Shown here: piece by piece, positions 1 to 8,610 of the stretch
Numbering within the stretch: the stretch's first letter is position 1
Layout of the letters: every line of letters starts with the position of its first letter
Assembly: GCF_002750975.1 (NCBI RefSeq)
Contig: NZ_PEJS01000001.1
Location: 1,798,001-1,862,000, forward strand
DNA from: Stenotrophomonas indicatrix
GTDB taxonomy: Bacteria > Pseudomonadota > Gammaproteobacteria > Xanthomonadales > Xanthomonadaceae
Direction: 5' to 3'
DNA length: 64,000 bases
The notes under the pieces: generated by a model
What the model was told of the DNA's origin: nothing
The model's database searches: none
Seen by the model: the letters and a program-made list of their open reading frames with translations, nothing else
Position numbers and translations under genes: made by a program

Positions 1-170
1 TCGGTCTTGCTGGTCACCGCCTGGAAGATCGGTTCCAGCGGCTTGTACACCGCGTCGGCCGAGCCGGCGATGCTGTCAGCGTTGGACAGGTTGGAGGCGA
101 TGGTGCTCATGCGCACCGACTGCGCCTGCAGCGCGGAGCCGGCGATATCGAAGATCGGCAGGTTGCTCAT
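1..170 (-). CDS. flgC: Flagellar basal-body rod protein FlgC (N-terminal part, cut by window edge)
   Basis: The first 56 residues are visible (MSNLPIFDIAGSAL...). They contain the rod/hook-family N-terminal pattern with the conserved SNLSNADS stretch, in the usual place for the ANxxNxxT-type motif. FlgC forms part of the proximal rod of the flagellar basal body in the periplasm. The ATG lies three bases after the flgB stop, so the two are translationally linked in a flgBC... operon running leftwards out of the window. The rest of the gene is beyond base 1. Confidence 0.9.
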   Translation of the reverse strand, partial: MSNLPIFDIAGSALQAQSVRMSTIASNLSNADSIAGSADAVYKPLEPIFQAVTSKT

Positions 171-173
171 GGC

Positions 174-569
174 TTATTGCCCCGTGATCGCGGTGAGCAT
201 GGAACGCACCTTGCTTTCGACGAAGCTCAGCGAAGCGCGGTATTCCAGTGCAGCGCGGCCATAGGCGGCGCGTTCGGCATCGGGGTCGACGGTGTTGCCG
301 TCGATGCTGGGCTGTACGCCCTCGCGGGCCACCTGGAACGGGTTGAGGCCACTACCGATTTCGTAGTGCTGCTCGTTGGTGGTGGTCATCAGGCCGTTGG
401 CATCCAGCCCCTGCGCATGGCGAAGGGCCGAATCGAAGTCCAGGTCCTGGGCCTTGTAGCCGGGGGTGTCGGCATTGCCGAGGTTGCTGGCGATCAGCTT
501 CATGCGCTGTTCGCGCAACGGCATTGCCTGGGCATGGACGCCCAGGTAGTCGGTAATCAGGTTGCGCAC
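174..569 (-). CDS. flgB: Flagellar basal-body rod protein FlgB
   Basis: 131 residues, the normal size for FlgB, which forms the proximal rod of the flagellum in the periplasm after export by the flagellar type III system. The motif ASNLGNADTPGYKA matches the rod-family signature, and the C-terminal helix (ALEYRASLSFVESKVRSML) fits the family. I chose the GTG start because it gives MRNLITDYLG and has GGGAG seven bases upstream. A longer ATG frame exists but its added residues look like noise. It is first in the flgBC operon, and a sigma-54 promoter lies about 35 bases upstream. Confidence 0.93.
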   Translation of the reverse strand: MRNLITDYLGVHAQAMPLREQRMKLIASNLGNADTPGYKAQDLDFDSALRHAQGLDANGLMTTTNEQHYEIGSGLNPFQVAREGVQPSIDGNTVDPDAERAAYGRAALEYRASLSFVESKVRSMLTAITGQ

Positions 570-602
570 GGTGCACTCCCACGGGAACGTTGCCCGGGAA
601 GC

Positions 603-618
603 TGCAAGCGGTGTGCCA
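603..618 (-). promoter_or_regulatory. Sigma-54 (RpoN) promoter of flgB
   Basis: Read on the minus strand the sequence is TGGCACACCGCTTGCA: the -24 element TGGCAC and the -12 element TTGCA at the canonical spacing. The transcription start would fall near 592, about 23 bases before the flgB GTG. This fits known RpoN/FleQ-type control of class II flagellar genes. Confidence 0.85.
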
Positions 619-643
619 GAACCGTGGTGCGCAACATCGCGCT

Positions 644-711
644 CGCCGGGCATGGCCCGGCGCTACCGTGGGTCGGAGCAGGTGTCTGGTAGCGCCGGGC
701 CGTGCCCGGCG
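644..711. repeat. Inverted pair of SMAG-type REP palindromes
   Basis: Two copies of a 23-base palindrome of the form GTAGCGCCGGGC(C/A)..GCCCGGCG face each other. The pair can fold into a large stem-loop downstream of cheV and just upstream of the flgB promoter. The GTAG head is typical of Stenotrophomonas REPs. Confidence 0.75.
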
Positions 712-729
712 GAGACGCGTGCGGCGGCC

Positions 730-1674
730 TTACGCCGCCATCGCCACCTTGCGCAGGCGGTCCAGCACGAAGTCGGCCAGCTCGTGCGGCGAATACTTGG
801 CGACGAAGGCGTTGGCACCCACGCGCTCGACCATCGCATTGTTGAATACGCCCGACAGCGAGGTATGCAGCAGCACGTACAGCCCGGACAGGCCGGCATG
901 GCGCCGGATTTCCGTCGTCAGCGTGTAGCCGTCCATCGCCGGCATCTCGATGTCCGAAATCACCATGGCGTAGCGTTCGGCCGGGTTTTCACCCGAGGCA
1001 TGGATCTGCAGCAGGTGGTCCAGCGCCTGTTTGCCGTCCGAGAGCAGGGTCGCGCCCACCCCCAGCTGGTCCAGCACGCTGCGGATCTGCTGGCGCGCCA
1101 CCCGCGAATCATCCACCACCAGCACCTGCAGCTGCGGGGCGTCGGCGGGCATCGCCATGGCCGGGTCGAGCACGGCCTCACCGCGCACCTGGGCGATGTC
1201 GGCCAGCACGCTTTCCACGTCGATCACCTGGATCAGCTCGCCCTGGAAGCGGGTCACCGCGGTCAGGTAGCTCGATTCAGCGCCCAGTTCCGGCGGCGGG
1301 TGGATGTCTTCCACCGCGATGTTGACGATGCGCTCCACGCCGCTGACCAGGAAGCCCTGGATCGAGCGGTTGAACTCGGTCACCACCAGGTAACCGGGTG
1401 CGGTGTCCGCATCGGGCTCGCGCTCGGGGTGGCCGATGGCCAGGCCCAGGTCCAGCACCGGCACCGAACGGCCGCGCACGTCGGCCACGCCGGCGAACTG
1501 GCCGGGCAGGCCGGGCACCTGGAACAGTTCCGGGCGGCGCAGCACTTCCTGCACCTTGAAGACATTGACGCCAAAAAGCTGACGTCCGCCGAGGCGGAAC
1601 AGCAGCAGCGCCAGGCGATTGTGGCCGGCCAGTCGGGTTCGCTGGTCGATCCGGTTGAGCAGGTCATGGGACAT
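730..1674 (-). CDS. cheV: Chemotaxis coupling protein CheV
   Basis: 314 residues. An N-terminal CheW-like domain (about residues 15-165) is followed by a response-regulator receiver domain (about 185-310). The receiver shows the acidic pair (VVDDS), the phosphoacceptor aspartate in ISDIEMPAMDG, and a C-terminal lysine region. CheV couples chemoreceptors to CheA and is tuned by phosphorylation. I chose the ATG giving MSHDLLNRIDQ, the family's usual beginning. No Shine-Dalgarno sequence precedes it, and a sigma-28-like element ends seven bases before it. It is divergent from flgA. Confidence 0.93.
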   Translation of the reverse strand: MSHDLLNRIDQRTRLAGHNRLALLLFRLGGRQLFGVNVFKVQEVLRRPELFQVPGLPGQFAGVADVRGRSVPVLDLGLAIGHPEREPDADTAPGYLVVTEFNRSIQGFLVSGVERIVNIAVEDIHPPPELGAESSYLTAVTRFQGELIQVIDVESVLADIAQVRGEAVLDPAMAMPADAPQLQVLVVDDSRVARQQIRSVLDQLGVGATLLSDGKQALDHLLQIHASGENPAERYAMVISDIEMPAMDGYTLTTEIRRHAGLSGLYVLLHTSLSGVFNNAMVERVGANAFVAKYSPHELADFVLDRLRKVAMAA

Positions 1675-1681
1675 GGCTGCT

Positions 1682-1709
1682 GTATCGGCGCGGGCAGGGG
1701 GGAACTTGA
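1682..1709 (-). promoter_or_regulatory. Possible sigma-28 (FliA) promoter of cheV
   Basis: On the minus strand TCAAGTTC, close to the sigma-28 -35 box TAAAGTTT, is followed by 12 bases and then GCCGATAC, a near-perfect -10 box. The spacer is one base longer than consensus. The predicted start falls at or next to the cheV ATG, so the message could be leaderless. Confidence 0.5.
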
Positions 1710-1755
1710 GGGCGAGTGCAGGGCCGCGGCCGGGAAGCTGTCCGCCCTGTGCCTG

Positions 1756-1771
1756 TGGCACGCAGCTTGCA
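1756..1771 (+). promoter_or_regulatory. Sigma-54 (RpoN) promoter of flgA
   Basis: TGGCACGCAGCTTGCA has the -24 TGGCACG and the -12 TTGCA with four bases between, exactly consensus spacing. The start would be near 1783, leaving a leader of about 24 bases that contains the flgA ribosome-binding site AGGAGG. Confidence 0.85.
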
Positions 1772-1806
1772 CGCGTCTGGGCCAGGTCTTACCGACAGGA
1801 GGCGCC

Positions 1807-2463
1807 ATGCGCCGCATTGTTCTTTTCCTTGCCACTGCAATGGCCGTGGCCGCGCCGTGGGCAACCGCTGCCGACTGGCAGGCGGTGGCCAGCATCCGTG
1901 CTGCCGCGTTGTCGACCCTGGCCGCCGGCACTGAAGGTGAGGCCGTGGTTGCTGATGCGCTGCGCCTTCCGCGTTGCGGCGGCGCGTTGCAGGTGCAGCC
2001 CACGGCAAACACCACCGTGGAAGTGAGTTGTCCCGACGCCGGTGGCTGGCGCCTGTTCGTGCCGGTGAAGGTGCGCCGCAACCAGACCGTGCTGGTGCTG
2101 ACCCGTGGCATCGGCACTGGAGAATCCATCGCCGCCGCCGATATCAGTACTGCCCAGCGTGACGCGGCACGGATTGCCGGCGCAGTGCTGGCCGATCCTG
2201 CCGCAGCGATCGGCCGCATCGCCCGTCGGCCGTTGCCGGCAGGAACACTGTTGTCGAGCAACGATCTGGTTGCACAGCGTCTCATCAAGCGAGGAGACAG
2301 TGTGGCACTGGTATCGCGGCGTGGTTCGGTCGAGGTCCGCATCGCCGGCCGCGCACTGGGCGATGCCGGCCAGAACGAGCGCGTCTCGGTGGAAAACCTG
2401 TCCTCGCGCCGTATCGTGCAGGGCACGGTGGACGCGACCGGTGACGTAATCGTGGCGCGTTGA
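1807..2463 (+). CDS. flgA: Flagellar P-ring assembly chaperone FlgA
   Basis: 218 residues with a signal peptide (MRRIVLFLATAMAVAAPWATAA) and a C-terminal SAF-type domain. The signature (LPAGTLLSSNDL, RGDSVALVSRRGSVEVRI, ENLSSRRIVQGTV) is typical of FlgA. It chaperones FlgI while the P-ring is built in the periplasm. AGGAGG stands four bases before the ATG. It is followed by flgM and flgN, the common flgAMN order, although flgM also has its own sigma-28 promoter. Confidence 0.93.
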   Translation: MRRIVLFLATAMAVAAPWATAADWQAVASIRAAALSTLAAGTEGEAVVADALRLPRCGGALQVQPTANTTVEVSCPDAGGWRLFVPVKVRRNQTVLVLTRGIGTGESIAAADISTAQRDAARIAGAVLADPAAAIGRIARRPLPAGTLLSSNDLVAQRLIKRGDSVALVSRRGSVEVRIAGRALGDAGQNERVSVENLSSRRIVQGTVDATGDVIVAR

Positions 2464-2481
2464 AATAATGCAGAATTCCCC

Positions 2482-2508
2482 TAAAGATCACGGCCCTGCG
2501 GCCGTTAT
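2482..2508 (+). promoter_or_regulatory. Sigma-28 (FliA) promoter of flgM
   Basis: TAAA at the -35 position is followed by exactly 15 bases and then GCCGTTAT, matching the TAAA-N15-GCCGATAA consensus in all but two bases. The start would be about 20 bases before the flgM ATG. This would let FliA drive its own anti-sigma factor. Confidence 0.85.
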
Positions 2509-2538
2509 CCCTTGTGTACGGCAACTCCAGGACACCCC

Positions 2539-2844
2539 ATGAGCCAGAAAATCGACGGCAACCTGCAGGTCCCCCAGGCACTGCGCAGCGTGACCACCCC
2601 GGCCGCCAAGCCCGGCGTCAGCACCGATTCGGCGGCACGTCCAGTCGAGGCGGCCGACAGCCTGCGCCTGACCGGCGAAGCCACCAACCTGCAGGCCATC
2701 GAGCGTGAGCTGAGCACCGCCCCGGCGATCGACGCCCAGCGTGTTGCAGCGGTGCGCGAATCGCTGCAGAACGGCACCTACAAGATCAATCCGGACGCGA
2801 TCGCTTCGCGCATGCTTGAACTGGACCAGCAGCTGCAAGGATGA
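2539..2844 (+). CDS. flgM: Anti-sigma-28 factor FlgM
   Basis: 101 residues, small and mostly disordered in the N-terminal half, as usual for FlgM. The C-terminal half holds the FliA-binding helices (VAAVRESLQNGTYKINPDAIA), with the conserved I..GTY.I....A pattern. FlgM holds FliA inactive until it is exported through the completed hook-basal body. The start was chosen at MSQKIDG because the upstream ATG lies inside the promoter-proximal leader. It overlaps flgN by four bases (ATGA). Confidence 0.92.
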   Translation: MSQKIDGNLQVPQALRSVTTPAAKPGVSTDSAARPVEAADSLRLTGEATNLQAIERELSTAPAIDAQRVAAVRESLQNGTYKINPDAIASRMLELDQQLQG

Positions 2845-3179
2845 CCGCGGCGATGAGCGAGCCGCTGCAGCGCCTTGCCCAGGCCCTGGACGTTGAACGC
2901 CAGGCCCTGGTCGAGCACGACGTGCACGCCCTGATCCGTGCCACCGGCGCGAAGCTGGAAGCGCTGCGTGCGCTGGAAGGCGCGCCACCGGTGGGCGAGG
3001 GCGAGCAGCTGCAGGAACTGGCCGAGCGCAACCGCGCCAACGGGGTGCTGCTGTCGCGGCGCCGGCGCGAGGTCAACTGGGCACTGCGCCAGATGGGCCG
3101 CACCGAAGAGTCCTCGGCATACGATGCGAAGGGCCAGTCGCATACCGTCACCGCGCGGCGGCCACTCGCCGTCGCCTGA
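2841..3179 (+). CDS. flgN: Flagellar export chaperone FlgN
   Basis: 112 residues, strongly helical, with a long N-terminal coiled-coil region (LQRLAQALDVERQALVEHD) and the short NRANGVLL.RRR motif of FlgN. FlgN escorts the hook-filament junction proteins FlgK and FlgL to the export gate. It is translationally coupled to flgM by an ATGA overlap. A second ATG four codons in (MSEPLQ) is an alternative start. Confidence 0.88.
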   Translation: MTAAMSEPLQRLAQALDVERQALVEHDVHALIRATGAKLEALRALEGAPPVGEGEQLQELAERNRANGVLLSRRRREVNWALRQMGRTEESSAYDAKGQSHTVTARRPLAVA

Positions 3180-3271
3180 CAGGACCGGCGGTCGGCTGAC
3201 CGCCCGATGGCGGCTGTAGGCCGCCGCATGAACGCGTATATTGGGCGCCTGTTTGATCGCCCCGAGCCGCC

Positions 3272-4489
3272 GTGTCTGCCGCCAACGTTCTGGTTACCGC
3301 CCCCCTTCCGCCGCAACCGGTGCTGCAGGCCCTGCTTGAGCGCCTGCGCGAAGGCCTGCTGCTGTTCACCGAAGATGGGCAGGTCGCCCTGGCCAACCCG
3401 GCCGCGCAGAGCCTGCTGGGCAGCGATGAAGGCACCTTGCCGCCGCCACAGCGCCTGCGCCAGCTGCTGCCGCCGGATGCGCTCGAACATGCGCGCCAGC
3501 ACGGTCACTGGAACGGCAGCCTGCCGCTGGGCGAGGGCGTGGTCATCGCCCATCTGTACTTCCATGGCGAACCCGGTTCGGGGCACTACCTGGCCTTGTT
3601 CCGCCATATCGAAGGCCAGGAAGACTACGAACGCGAACTGCAGCAGCGCCATGCCGAACTGCGCCAGGCCTACCTGCGCTTGAACGGCACCCAGGAAAAG
3701 CTGCTGCAGTCGGAAAAGATGGCGTCCATCGGCCAGCTTGCCGCCGGCGTGGCGCACGAGATCAACAACCCGATCGGCTACGTGCATTCCAACCTGGGCA
3801 GCCTGCAGGAATACCTGCGCAGCCTGTTCACGGTGATCGAGGCCTACGAACGCGCCCTGCGTGCGCCCGACCCGAAGGCGTTGATTCCGGAAATCGACGA
3901 TATCCGTGACCGCCTGGACATCGATTTCATCAGCCGCGACCTGCCGCAGCTGATGGCCGAGTCACGCGAAGGCATCGAGCGCGTCACCCGCATCGTGCGC
4001 GACCTGAAGGACTTCTCCTATTCCGGCCGCGACGAATCGTGGAAGCTGGTCGACCTGCATTCCGGCCTTGAATCGACCATCAACATCATCTGGAACGAGC
4101 TCAAGTACAAGGTGCACCTGGTGCGCGAGTTCGGCCAGCTGCCGCTGGTGGAATGCCTGCCCTCGGAGTTGAACCAGGTCTACATGAACCTGCTGCTCAA
4201 CGCCGGCCACGCCATCGCCGAGCGCGGCACGATCACCGTGCGTACCGGCGTGGACGGCGACACGGTGTGGGTCGAGTTCGAAGACACCGGCGGCGGCATT
4301 TCGCCGGAACTGCGCCAGCGCATCTTCGATCCGTTCTTCACCACCAAGCCGGTCGGCAGCGGTACCGGGCTGGGCCTGTCGATCTCCTACAGCATCATCA
4401 ACAAGCACCACGGCCGCATCGATCTGGACAGTACCCCGGGCGTCGGCTCGCGCTTCCGCCTGGTGCTGCCGATCAAGCAGCCGCGCTGA
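3272..4489 (+). CDS. Cytoplasmic PAS-type sensor histidine kinase (RavS-like)
   Basis: 405 residues with no membrane segment. A PAS-like domain (about 20-112) leads through a coiled coil to a HisKA domain with the phosphorylatable His162 ([12 protein letters not shown]), then an ATPase domain with N box ([14 protein letters not shown]), G1 (EDTGGG) and G2 (GSGTGLGLS) motifs. It starts at a GTG 92 bases after flgN and converges on the GGDEF-EAL-receiver gene downstream. In Xanthomonas a kinase in this flagellar neighbourhood works with the response regulator RavR. By position this is a likely partner, which is inference. Confidence 0.85.
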   Translation: MSAANVLVTAPLPPQPVLQALLERLREGLLLFTEDGQVALANPAAQSLLGSDEGTLPPPQRLRQLLPPDALEHARQHGHWNGSLPLGEGVVIAHLYFHGEPGSGHYLALFRHIEGQEDYERELQQRHAELRQAYLRLNGTQEKLLQSEKMASIGQLAAGVAHEINNPIGYVHSNLGSLQEYLRSLFTVIEAYERALRAPDPKALIPEIDDIRDRLDIDFISRDLPQLMAESREGIERVTRIVRDLKDFSYSGRDESWKLVDLHSGLESTINIIWNELKYKVHLVREFGQLPLVECLPSELNQVYMNLLLNAGHAIAERGTITVRTGVDGDTVWVEFEDTGGGISPELRQRIFDPFFTTKPVGSGTGLGLSISYSIINKHHGRIDLDSTPGVGSRFRLVLPIKQPR

Positions 4490-4498
4490 AGCAGCACG

Positions 4499-4584
4499 GT
4501 AGTGCCGGCCGCTGGCCGGCAACCCGATGAACCTGGAAACCCCGCATCTGCCGGCCAGCGGCCGGCACTACCCGTGTGCGGGGT
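4499..4584. terminator. Inverted REP pair inside a larger hairpin, likely bidirectional terminator
   Basis: A GTAGTGCCGGCCGCTGGCC palindrome and its inverse (ending at 4571) lie between two convergent genes. An outer stem, AACCCCGCA against TGCGGGGTT (about 4537-4584), encloses the second copy. The position between convergent 3' ends suggests transcript end formation. There is no long T run. Confidence 0.6.
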
Positions 4585-6360
4585 TCAGCGCAGCGGCGAA
4601 CGATCCTCACCGCCGTCGGCCGGCTCGACAGCCGCCAGGCCACCGTTGCTGCGCCGCTGTTCCTCGTAGGTGCGGAAGGCCTGGTGGATGTGCTTGCGCA
4701 GCTCGTCGTCGTTCCACGGCTTGGTCAGGAACCGGTAGATCGCACCGCGGTTGATCGCATCGGTCACCGTGTTAAGGTCGGTGTAGCCGGACAGCACCAG
4801 CCGGATCGTGTCCGGGTACAGCATCTTCACCCGGCCCAGGAACTCGGTGCCGCTCATGTCGCTCATGCGCTGGTCGGACAGGATCACCTGCACATCGTTG
4901 ATGGCCAGCAGATCGAATGCATCGCGCACGTTGCCTGCCGCCAGGATGCGGTACCCATCGCGGCGGAACAGGCGCACCAGCGAGCGCAGCACGTTCTCCT
5001 CGTCATCCAGCAGCAGCAGGGTGCGGTCCGGCCGGGTTTCGGCGAACGCTTCGGGGCGCAGGTAGCGGCGGCGCAGGGTCATGCCGGCGGCATCGGCGGA
5101 CATCGGTTCGCCGAACAGGTAGCCCTGGAACACGTCGCAGTCGTTGCGGCGCAGGAAGCCCAGCTGTGCCTGCGATTCCACGCCGTTGGCGATCACCGTC
5201 ATGCCCAGCTGATGGCCCATCGCAATGATCGCGCGTGCGATCGCCGCTTCACGGTTGCCGGCCGGGGCGCTCTTGATGAAGCTGCGGTCGATCTTCAGCT
5301 TGTCCACCGGGTAGCGCACCAGCGCACTCAGGCTCGAATCGCCGGTGCCGAAGTTGTCCAGGCTCAGGCTGATGCCTTCGTTGCGCAGGTTGGCCAGCGT
5401 TTCGTGGACGAAGTTGACGTTGTTGGTCAGCGCGCTTTCGTTGATTTCCAGTGTCAGCATCTGCGCCGGCACGCCGGACGCCTGGATCACGCCCATCACT
5501 TCGGCAAAGAAATTCGGGCGCAGCAGCTGCAGGGTGGACACATTCACCGCGATGGTGAAGTCATCAAAGCCCTGGTCGCGCCACAGCCGGGCCTGCTTCA
5601 ATGCACCCTCCAGCACCCACGTACCAATCTGCACGATGATGCCCAGGCGCTCGGCGGTGCGCATGAAGCGCTCCGGTACCAGCATGCCCAGGGTCGGCGA
5701 CTGCCAGCGCAGCAGCGCCTCCATGCCCACCACATGGCCATCGCGGGCACTGACCAGCGGCTGGTAACGCAGCTTCAGTTCGCCGTTGGGAATGGCATCG
5801 ACGATCTGCCGCGCGATGATGCTCTCGCTGTGCGCGCTCGGCGGCGTGTCCACCGCATGGATGCGTACCGCATTGCCGCCTTCGCGGGCGGCCTGGTACA
5901 GCGCATCCTCGGCATGGTCGAGCAGGCGTGAGGCATTGCTGGCGTGCTCCGGGCACAGGCTCACGCCCAGCTTGCCGGTCATGAACAGCGTATAGGGCAG
6001 TACCGAGAGGGGCAGTTCCATCTGCTGGCGGATCTCTTCGGCGAAATCCTCGGCCAGGGGCAGATCGGCGGTGCGCGGCACGGCAATCAGGAACTCATCG
6101 CTGCCATGCCGCCACAGCATGCCGCGTCCGCGCAGGTAGGACTGCAGGCGCTGGGCCACCAGCACCAGGGCCTGGTCACCAACCTCCGCACTCATGTTCT
6201 CGTTGACCGAGGCGAAGTGGTCGATGTCCACATGCATCAGCATCAGCGGGGTACCTCCGGAGGCGGCTTCGGCGACCATCGCCTGCAACTCGGGGTTGCC
6301 GGCGCCGAGGCGATCAGGTGCATCATCGATGCTGACCGGGGGCAGGTTGGGGTTCCACAT
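4585..6360 (-). CDS. ravR: GGDEF-EAL response regulator with C-terminal receiver domain (RavR-like)
   Basis: 591 residues in the order GGDEF (about 40-185), EAL (about 200-440) and receiver (about 460-580, phosphoacceptor in LSDQRMSDMSG). This C-terminal receiver layout matches RavR of Xanthomonas campestris, which ties c-di-GMP to virulence and motility. The GGDEF motif has become HGSDEF, so synthesis is unlikely. The EAL domain keeps EALLRW and KIDRSF but has EINES for ELTES, DNFGTG for DDFGTG and ANGVES for AEGVET, which puts phosphodiesterase activity in doubt. It starts four bases after the RavA-like kinase stop, in one operon. Confidence 0.88.
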   Translation of the reverse strand: MWNPNLPPVSIDDAPDRLGAGNPELQAMVAEAASGGTPLMLMHVDIDHFASVNENMSAEVGDQALVLVAQRLQSYLRGRGMLWRHGSDEFLIAVPRTADLPLAEDFAEEIRQQMELPLSVLPYTLFMTGKLGVSLCPEHASNASRLLDHAEDALYQAAREGGNAVRIHAVDTPPSAHSESIIARQIVDAIPNGELKLRYQPLVSARDGHVVGMEALLRWQSPTLGMLVPERFMRTAERLGIIVQIGTWVLEGALKQARLWRDQGFDDFTIAVNVSTLQLLRPNFFAEVMGVIQASGVPAQMLTLEINESALTNNVNFVHETLANLRNEGISLSLDNFGTGDSSLSALVRYPVDKLKIDRSFIKSAPAGNREAAIARAIIAMGHQLGMTVIANGVESQAQLGFLRRNDCDVFQGYLFGEPMSADAAGMTLRRRYLRPEAFAETRPDRTLLLLDDEENVLRSLVRLFRRDGYRILAAGNVRDAFDLLAINDVQVILSDQRMSDMSGTEFLGRVKMLYPDTIRLVLSGYTDLNTVTDAINRGAIYRFLTKPWNDDELRKHIHQAFRTYEEQRRSNGGLAAVEPADGGEDRSPLR

Positions 6361-6364
6361 GGGC

Positions 6365-8467
6365 TCAGTATTCCGCTGACTCGACGGCCGCCGTAACAGC
6401 GGGCTGGTAAGGAAGGTGGACATCGACGAGGGTACCGGCGCCATGCGCCGACTCGATCCGCACGTGGCCGCCCACGCTCTGCGCGCGCTCGCGCATCACG
6501 ATCAGGCCGAGGCCGCGCGGGCCATCCGGATCGAACCCTTCGCCATCGTCACGGATCATCAGGTGCAGCCCGCGCTGGTCGACGTCGCGCAGCTGCAGCA
6601 CCACCTGGCTGGCGCGCGCGTGGCGCAGTGCATTGGTCAGGCTTTCCTGGGCGATGCGGAAGCAGGCCTGCTCGATGCTGTTGTCCGGGCGCGTGGGCAG
6701 CGATTCGATCTCGGCCTGCAGCTCGACGGTGGACGAGCGGAACAGCACGCGTGCCTGCCAGCTCAATGCCGCTTCCAGGCCCAGCGCATCCAGCTGCGGC
6801 GGCCGCAGCAGGGTGGAGATGTCGCGCAGCTTGGCGACAGTGGTATCAGCCAGGCTGACGATCTGCGCCAGGTCCTCGCCGCGCCGCTGCGCATCGTCCT
6901 CGTCCTGCGCCGCATAGGCCGACAGCTTGATCGCGGTGATCGCCTGGCCGATGTCATCGTGCAGGTCGCGCGAGATTGCCCGGCGCTCGTCCTCCTGCAG
7001 CGAGAACAGGCGGCCGGCCATCGCCTGCAGCTCGCGGTTGCTGGTCTCCAGCGCGCTTCGGGTCTGTTCGGATTCACTCAGGTCGCGCACGATCAGCAGC
7101 TTGCAGTCGCGGCCGCCGTAGCGCACGTCGCCCACCGCAATGCCAGCCTGGAAGCTGCGGCCATCGGCGCGCTGCATGGCCACCACGCTGCTGTGGCCCG
7201 GGCTGTGCTGCGGCTGCCCGGCGCGCATCTGCGCGCGCATCCGGGCCAGGTCGCCGCCTGCCACCAGGGCCGACAGCGGCTCGCCCAGCAGCGTGTGGCT
7301 GCCGTAGCCGAACAGGCCGGCCGCCCACGCATTGGCATACAGCACATGTTCGTCGGACAGGATCACCACGCCATCGGGCAGCACCCGCACCAGCTCGCGG
7401 AACTGCTCTTCGCGTTCGCGCAACAGGCGCCGCGACTGCTCACGCTCGGTCACGTCCTGCAACGTGCCCAGTATCCGGTCACGTCCGGCTTCATCCACGC
7501 CGCTGGCGGCACGCAGGTGCACCATCAGCGCACGGCCATCCATTGCCAGTACCGGCAGCAGCACGTCCACCTGCACCTGCTCACCCGAGCACAGCTCGGC
7601 CAGCACCTGGTCGGTCTGTGCCGCCGTGGCCGGGTCGGCTGCCACCAGCAGCTCGTCGAAACGGTGCCAGCGTCGCGCCTCGGGCGGGCGACGGCCCAGC
7701 AGGCGATAGACCTGGTTGGAGTAACGGCCCTGGCCGGTGGACGGGTCCAGCTCCCACGCGCCGATCCGGGCCAACTCGTGGGCTTCTTCCACGCGGGCCA
7801 ATGCCTGGTCGCGCCGCAGTTGGGCCAGGTCTTCGGCCGTGCGGTCGATGGCGATCAGCAGGCGCGCAGTGTGGCCGTCGTAGTCGATCGCGTTCGAACG
7901 CAGTTCCATCTGCCGCAGGCTGCCATCACGCAGCTGCAACTGCGCGCGCAGGATGCACAGCTGGTCGGGCGCGCCGCGGATCTCCTCCAGCTTGGTCTGC
8001 AACGCCTGGTCCTGGCCGGGTGGCCAGAGCACGTCGATGGTCTGCGCCAGAAGCGCCTCGCGGTCCCAGCCGAAGGTGGTGCAGGCGGCCGGATTGGCAT
8101 CGAGGATGGCCAGGCTGTCCAGGTCATACACCAGGATCGGGCCCGGGTTGCCCTCGAACATCTGCCGCAGGCGCAGTTCGGAGGCCTGCAGGCGGGCATG
8201 GGTGTGCAGCACGTGCTCGGCCAGCGGCCGCAGCAGCAGGTACAGCAGGCCGGCGCTGGCCAAAGCGAAGAACGCGCCCTTCATGCTCTGCCAGAGCGCC
8301 GCCTGCTGCGGGTCGGGCACCAGCGCGGTCACCGCGCCGTCGGTGGCGATCATCCAGGCCAGCGCCATCGCCAGGTAGCTCAGCACGATGCGCCGACGGT
8401 CGCGCCCCAGCGCCTGCGCCATCCGCGGGTCGGAAACAGGGGCGGTGCCGGTCGGTTCTACGGGCAT
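6365..8467 (-). CDS. ravA: Membrane multi-PAS histidine kinase of the NarX/DegS class (RavA-like)
   Basis: 700 residues. Two N-terminal membrane helices (about 28-48 and 62-80) are followed by three PAS-type domains, then a HisKA_3 dimerisation domain with the histidine in SRDLHDDIGQ, and an ATPase domain (IAQESLTNALRHA, DDGEGF, GLGLIVMRERA). It is the upstream gene of the operon with the RavR-like regulator, so it probably phosphorylates that receiver. In Xanthomonas RavA has this genetic position. The ligand cannot be read from the sequence. Confidence 0.85.
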   Translation of the reverse strand: MPVEPTGTAPVSDPRMAQALGRDRRRIVLSYLAMALAWMIATDGAVTALVPDPQQAALWQSMKGAFFALASAGLLYLLLRPLAEHVLHTHARLQASELRLRQMFEGNPGPILVYDLDSLAILDANPAACTTFGWDREALLAQTIDVLWPPGQDQALQTKLEEIRGAPDQLCILRAQLQLRDGSLRQMELRSNAIDYDGHTARLLIAIDRTAEDLAQLRRDQALARVEEAHELARIGAWELDPSTGQGRYSNQVYRLLGRRPPEARRWHRFDELLVAADPATAAQTDQVLAELCSGEQVQVDVLLPVLAMDGRALMVHLRAASGVDEAGRDRILGTLQDVTEREQSRRLLREREEQFRELVRVLPDGVVILSDEHVLYANAWAAGLFGYGSHTLLGEPLSALVAGGDLARMRAQMRAGQPQHSPGHSSVVAMQRADGRSFQAGIAVGDVRYGGRDCKLLIVRDLSESEQTRSALETSNRELQAMAGRLFSLQEDERRAISRDLHDDIGQAITAIKLSAYAAQDEDDAQRRGEDLAQIVSLADTTVAKLRDISTLLRPPQLDALGLEAALSWQARVLFRSSTVELQAEIESLPTRPDNSIEQACFRIAQESLTNALRHARASQVVLQLRDVDQRGLHLMIRDDGEGFDPDGPRGLGLIVMRERAQSVGGHVRIESAHGAGTLVDVHLPYQPAVTAAVESAEY

Positions 8468-8610
8468 GGACAGGGCAGGGAGGCGGGCAGGGAGAAGGGG
8501 TACGGGCCATCTTACCGCGCAGCTGTGCCCTGGCCACTCAATTATCCGCCGCAGGCGCCGTTAACCACTGCGTGCCCCGCTGTCGGGCGTTTCATCCGGA
8601 GCAAGATCGC

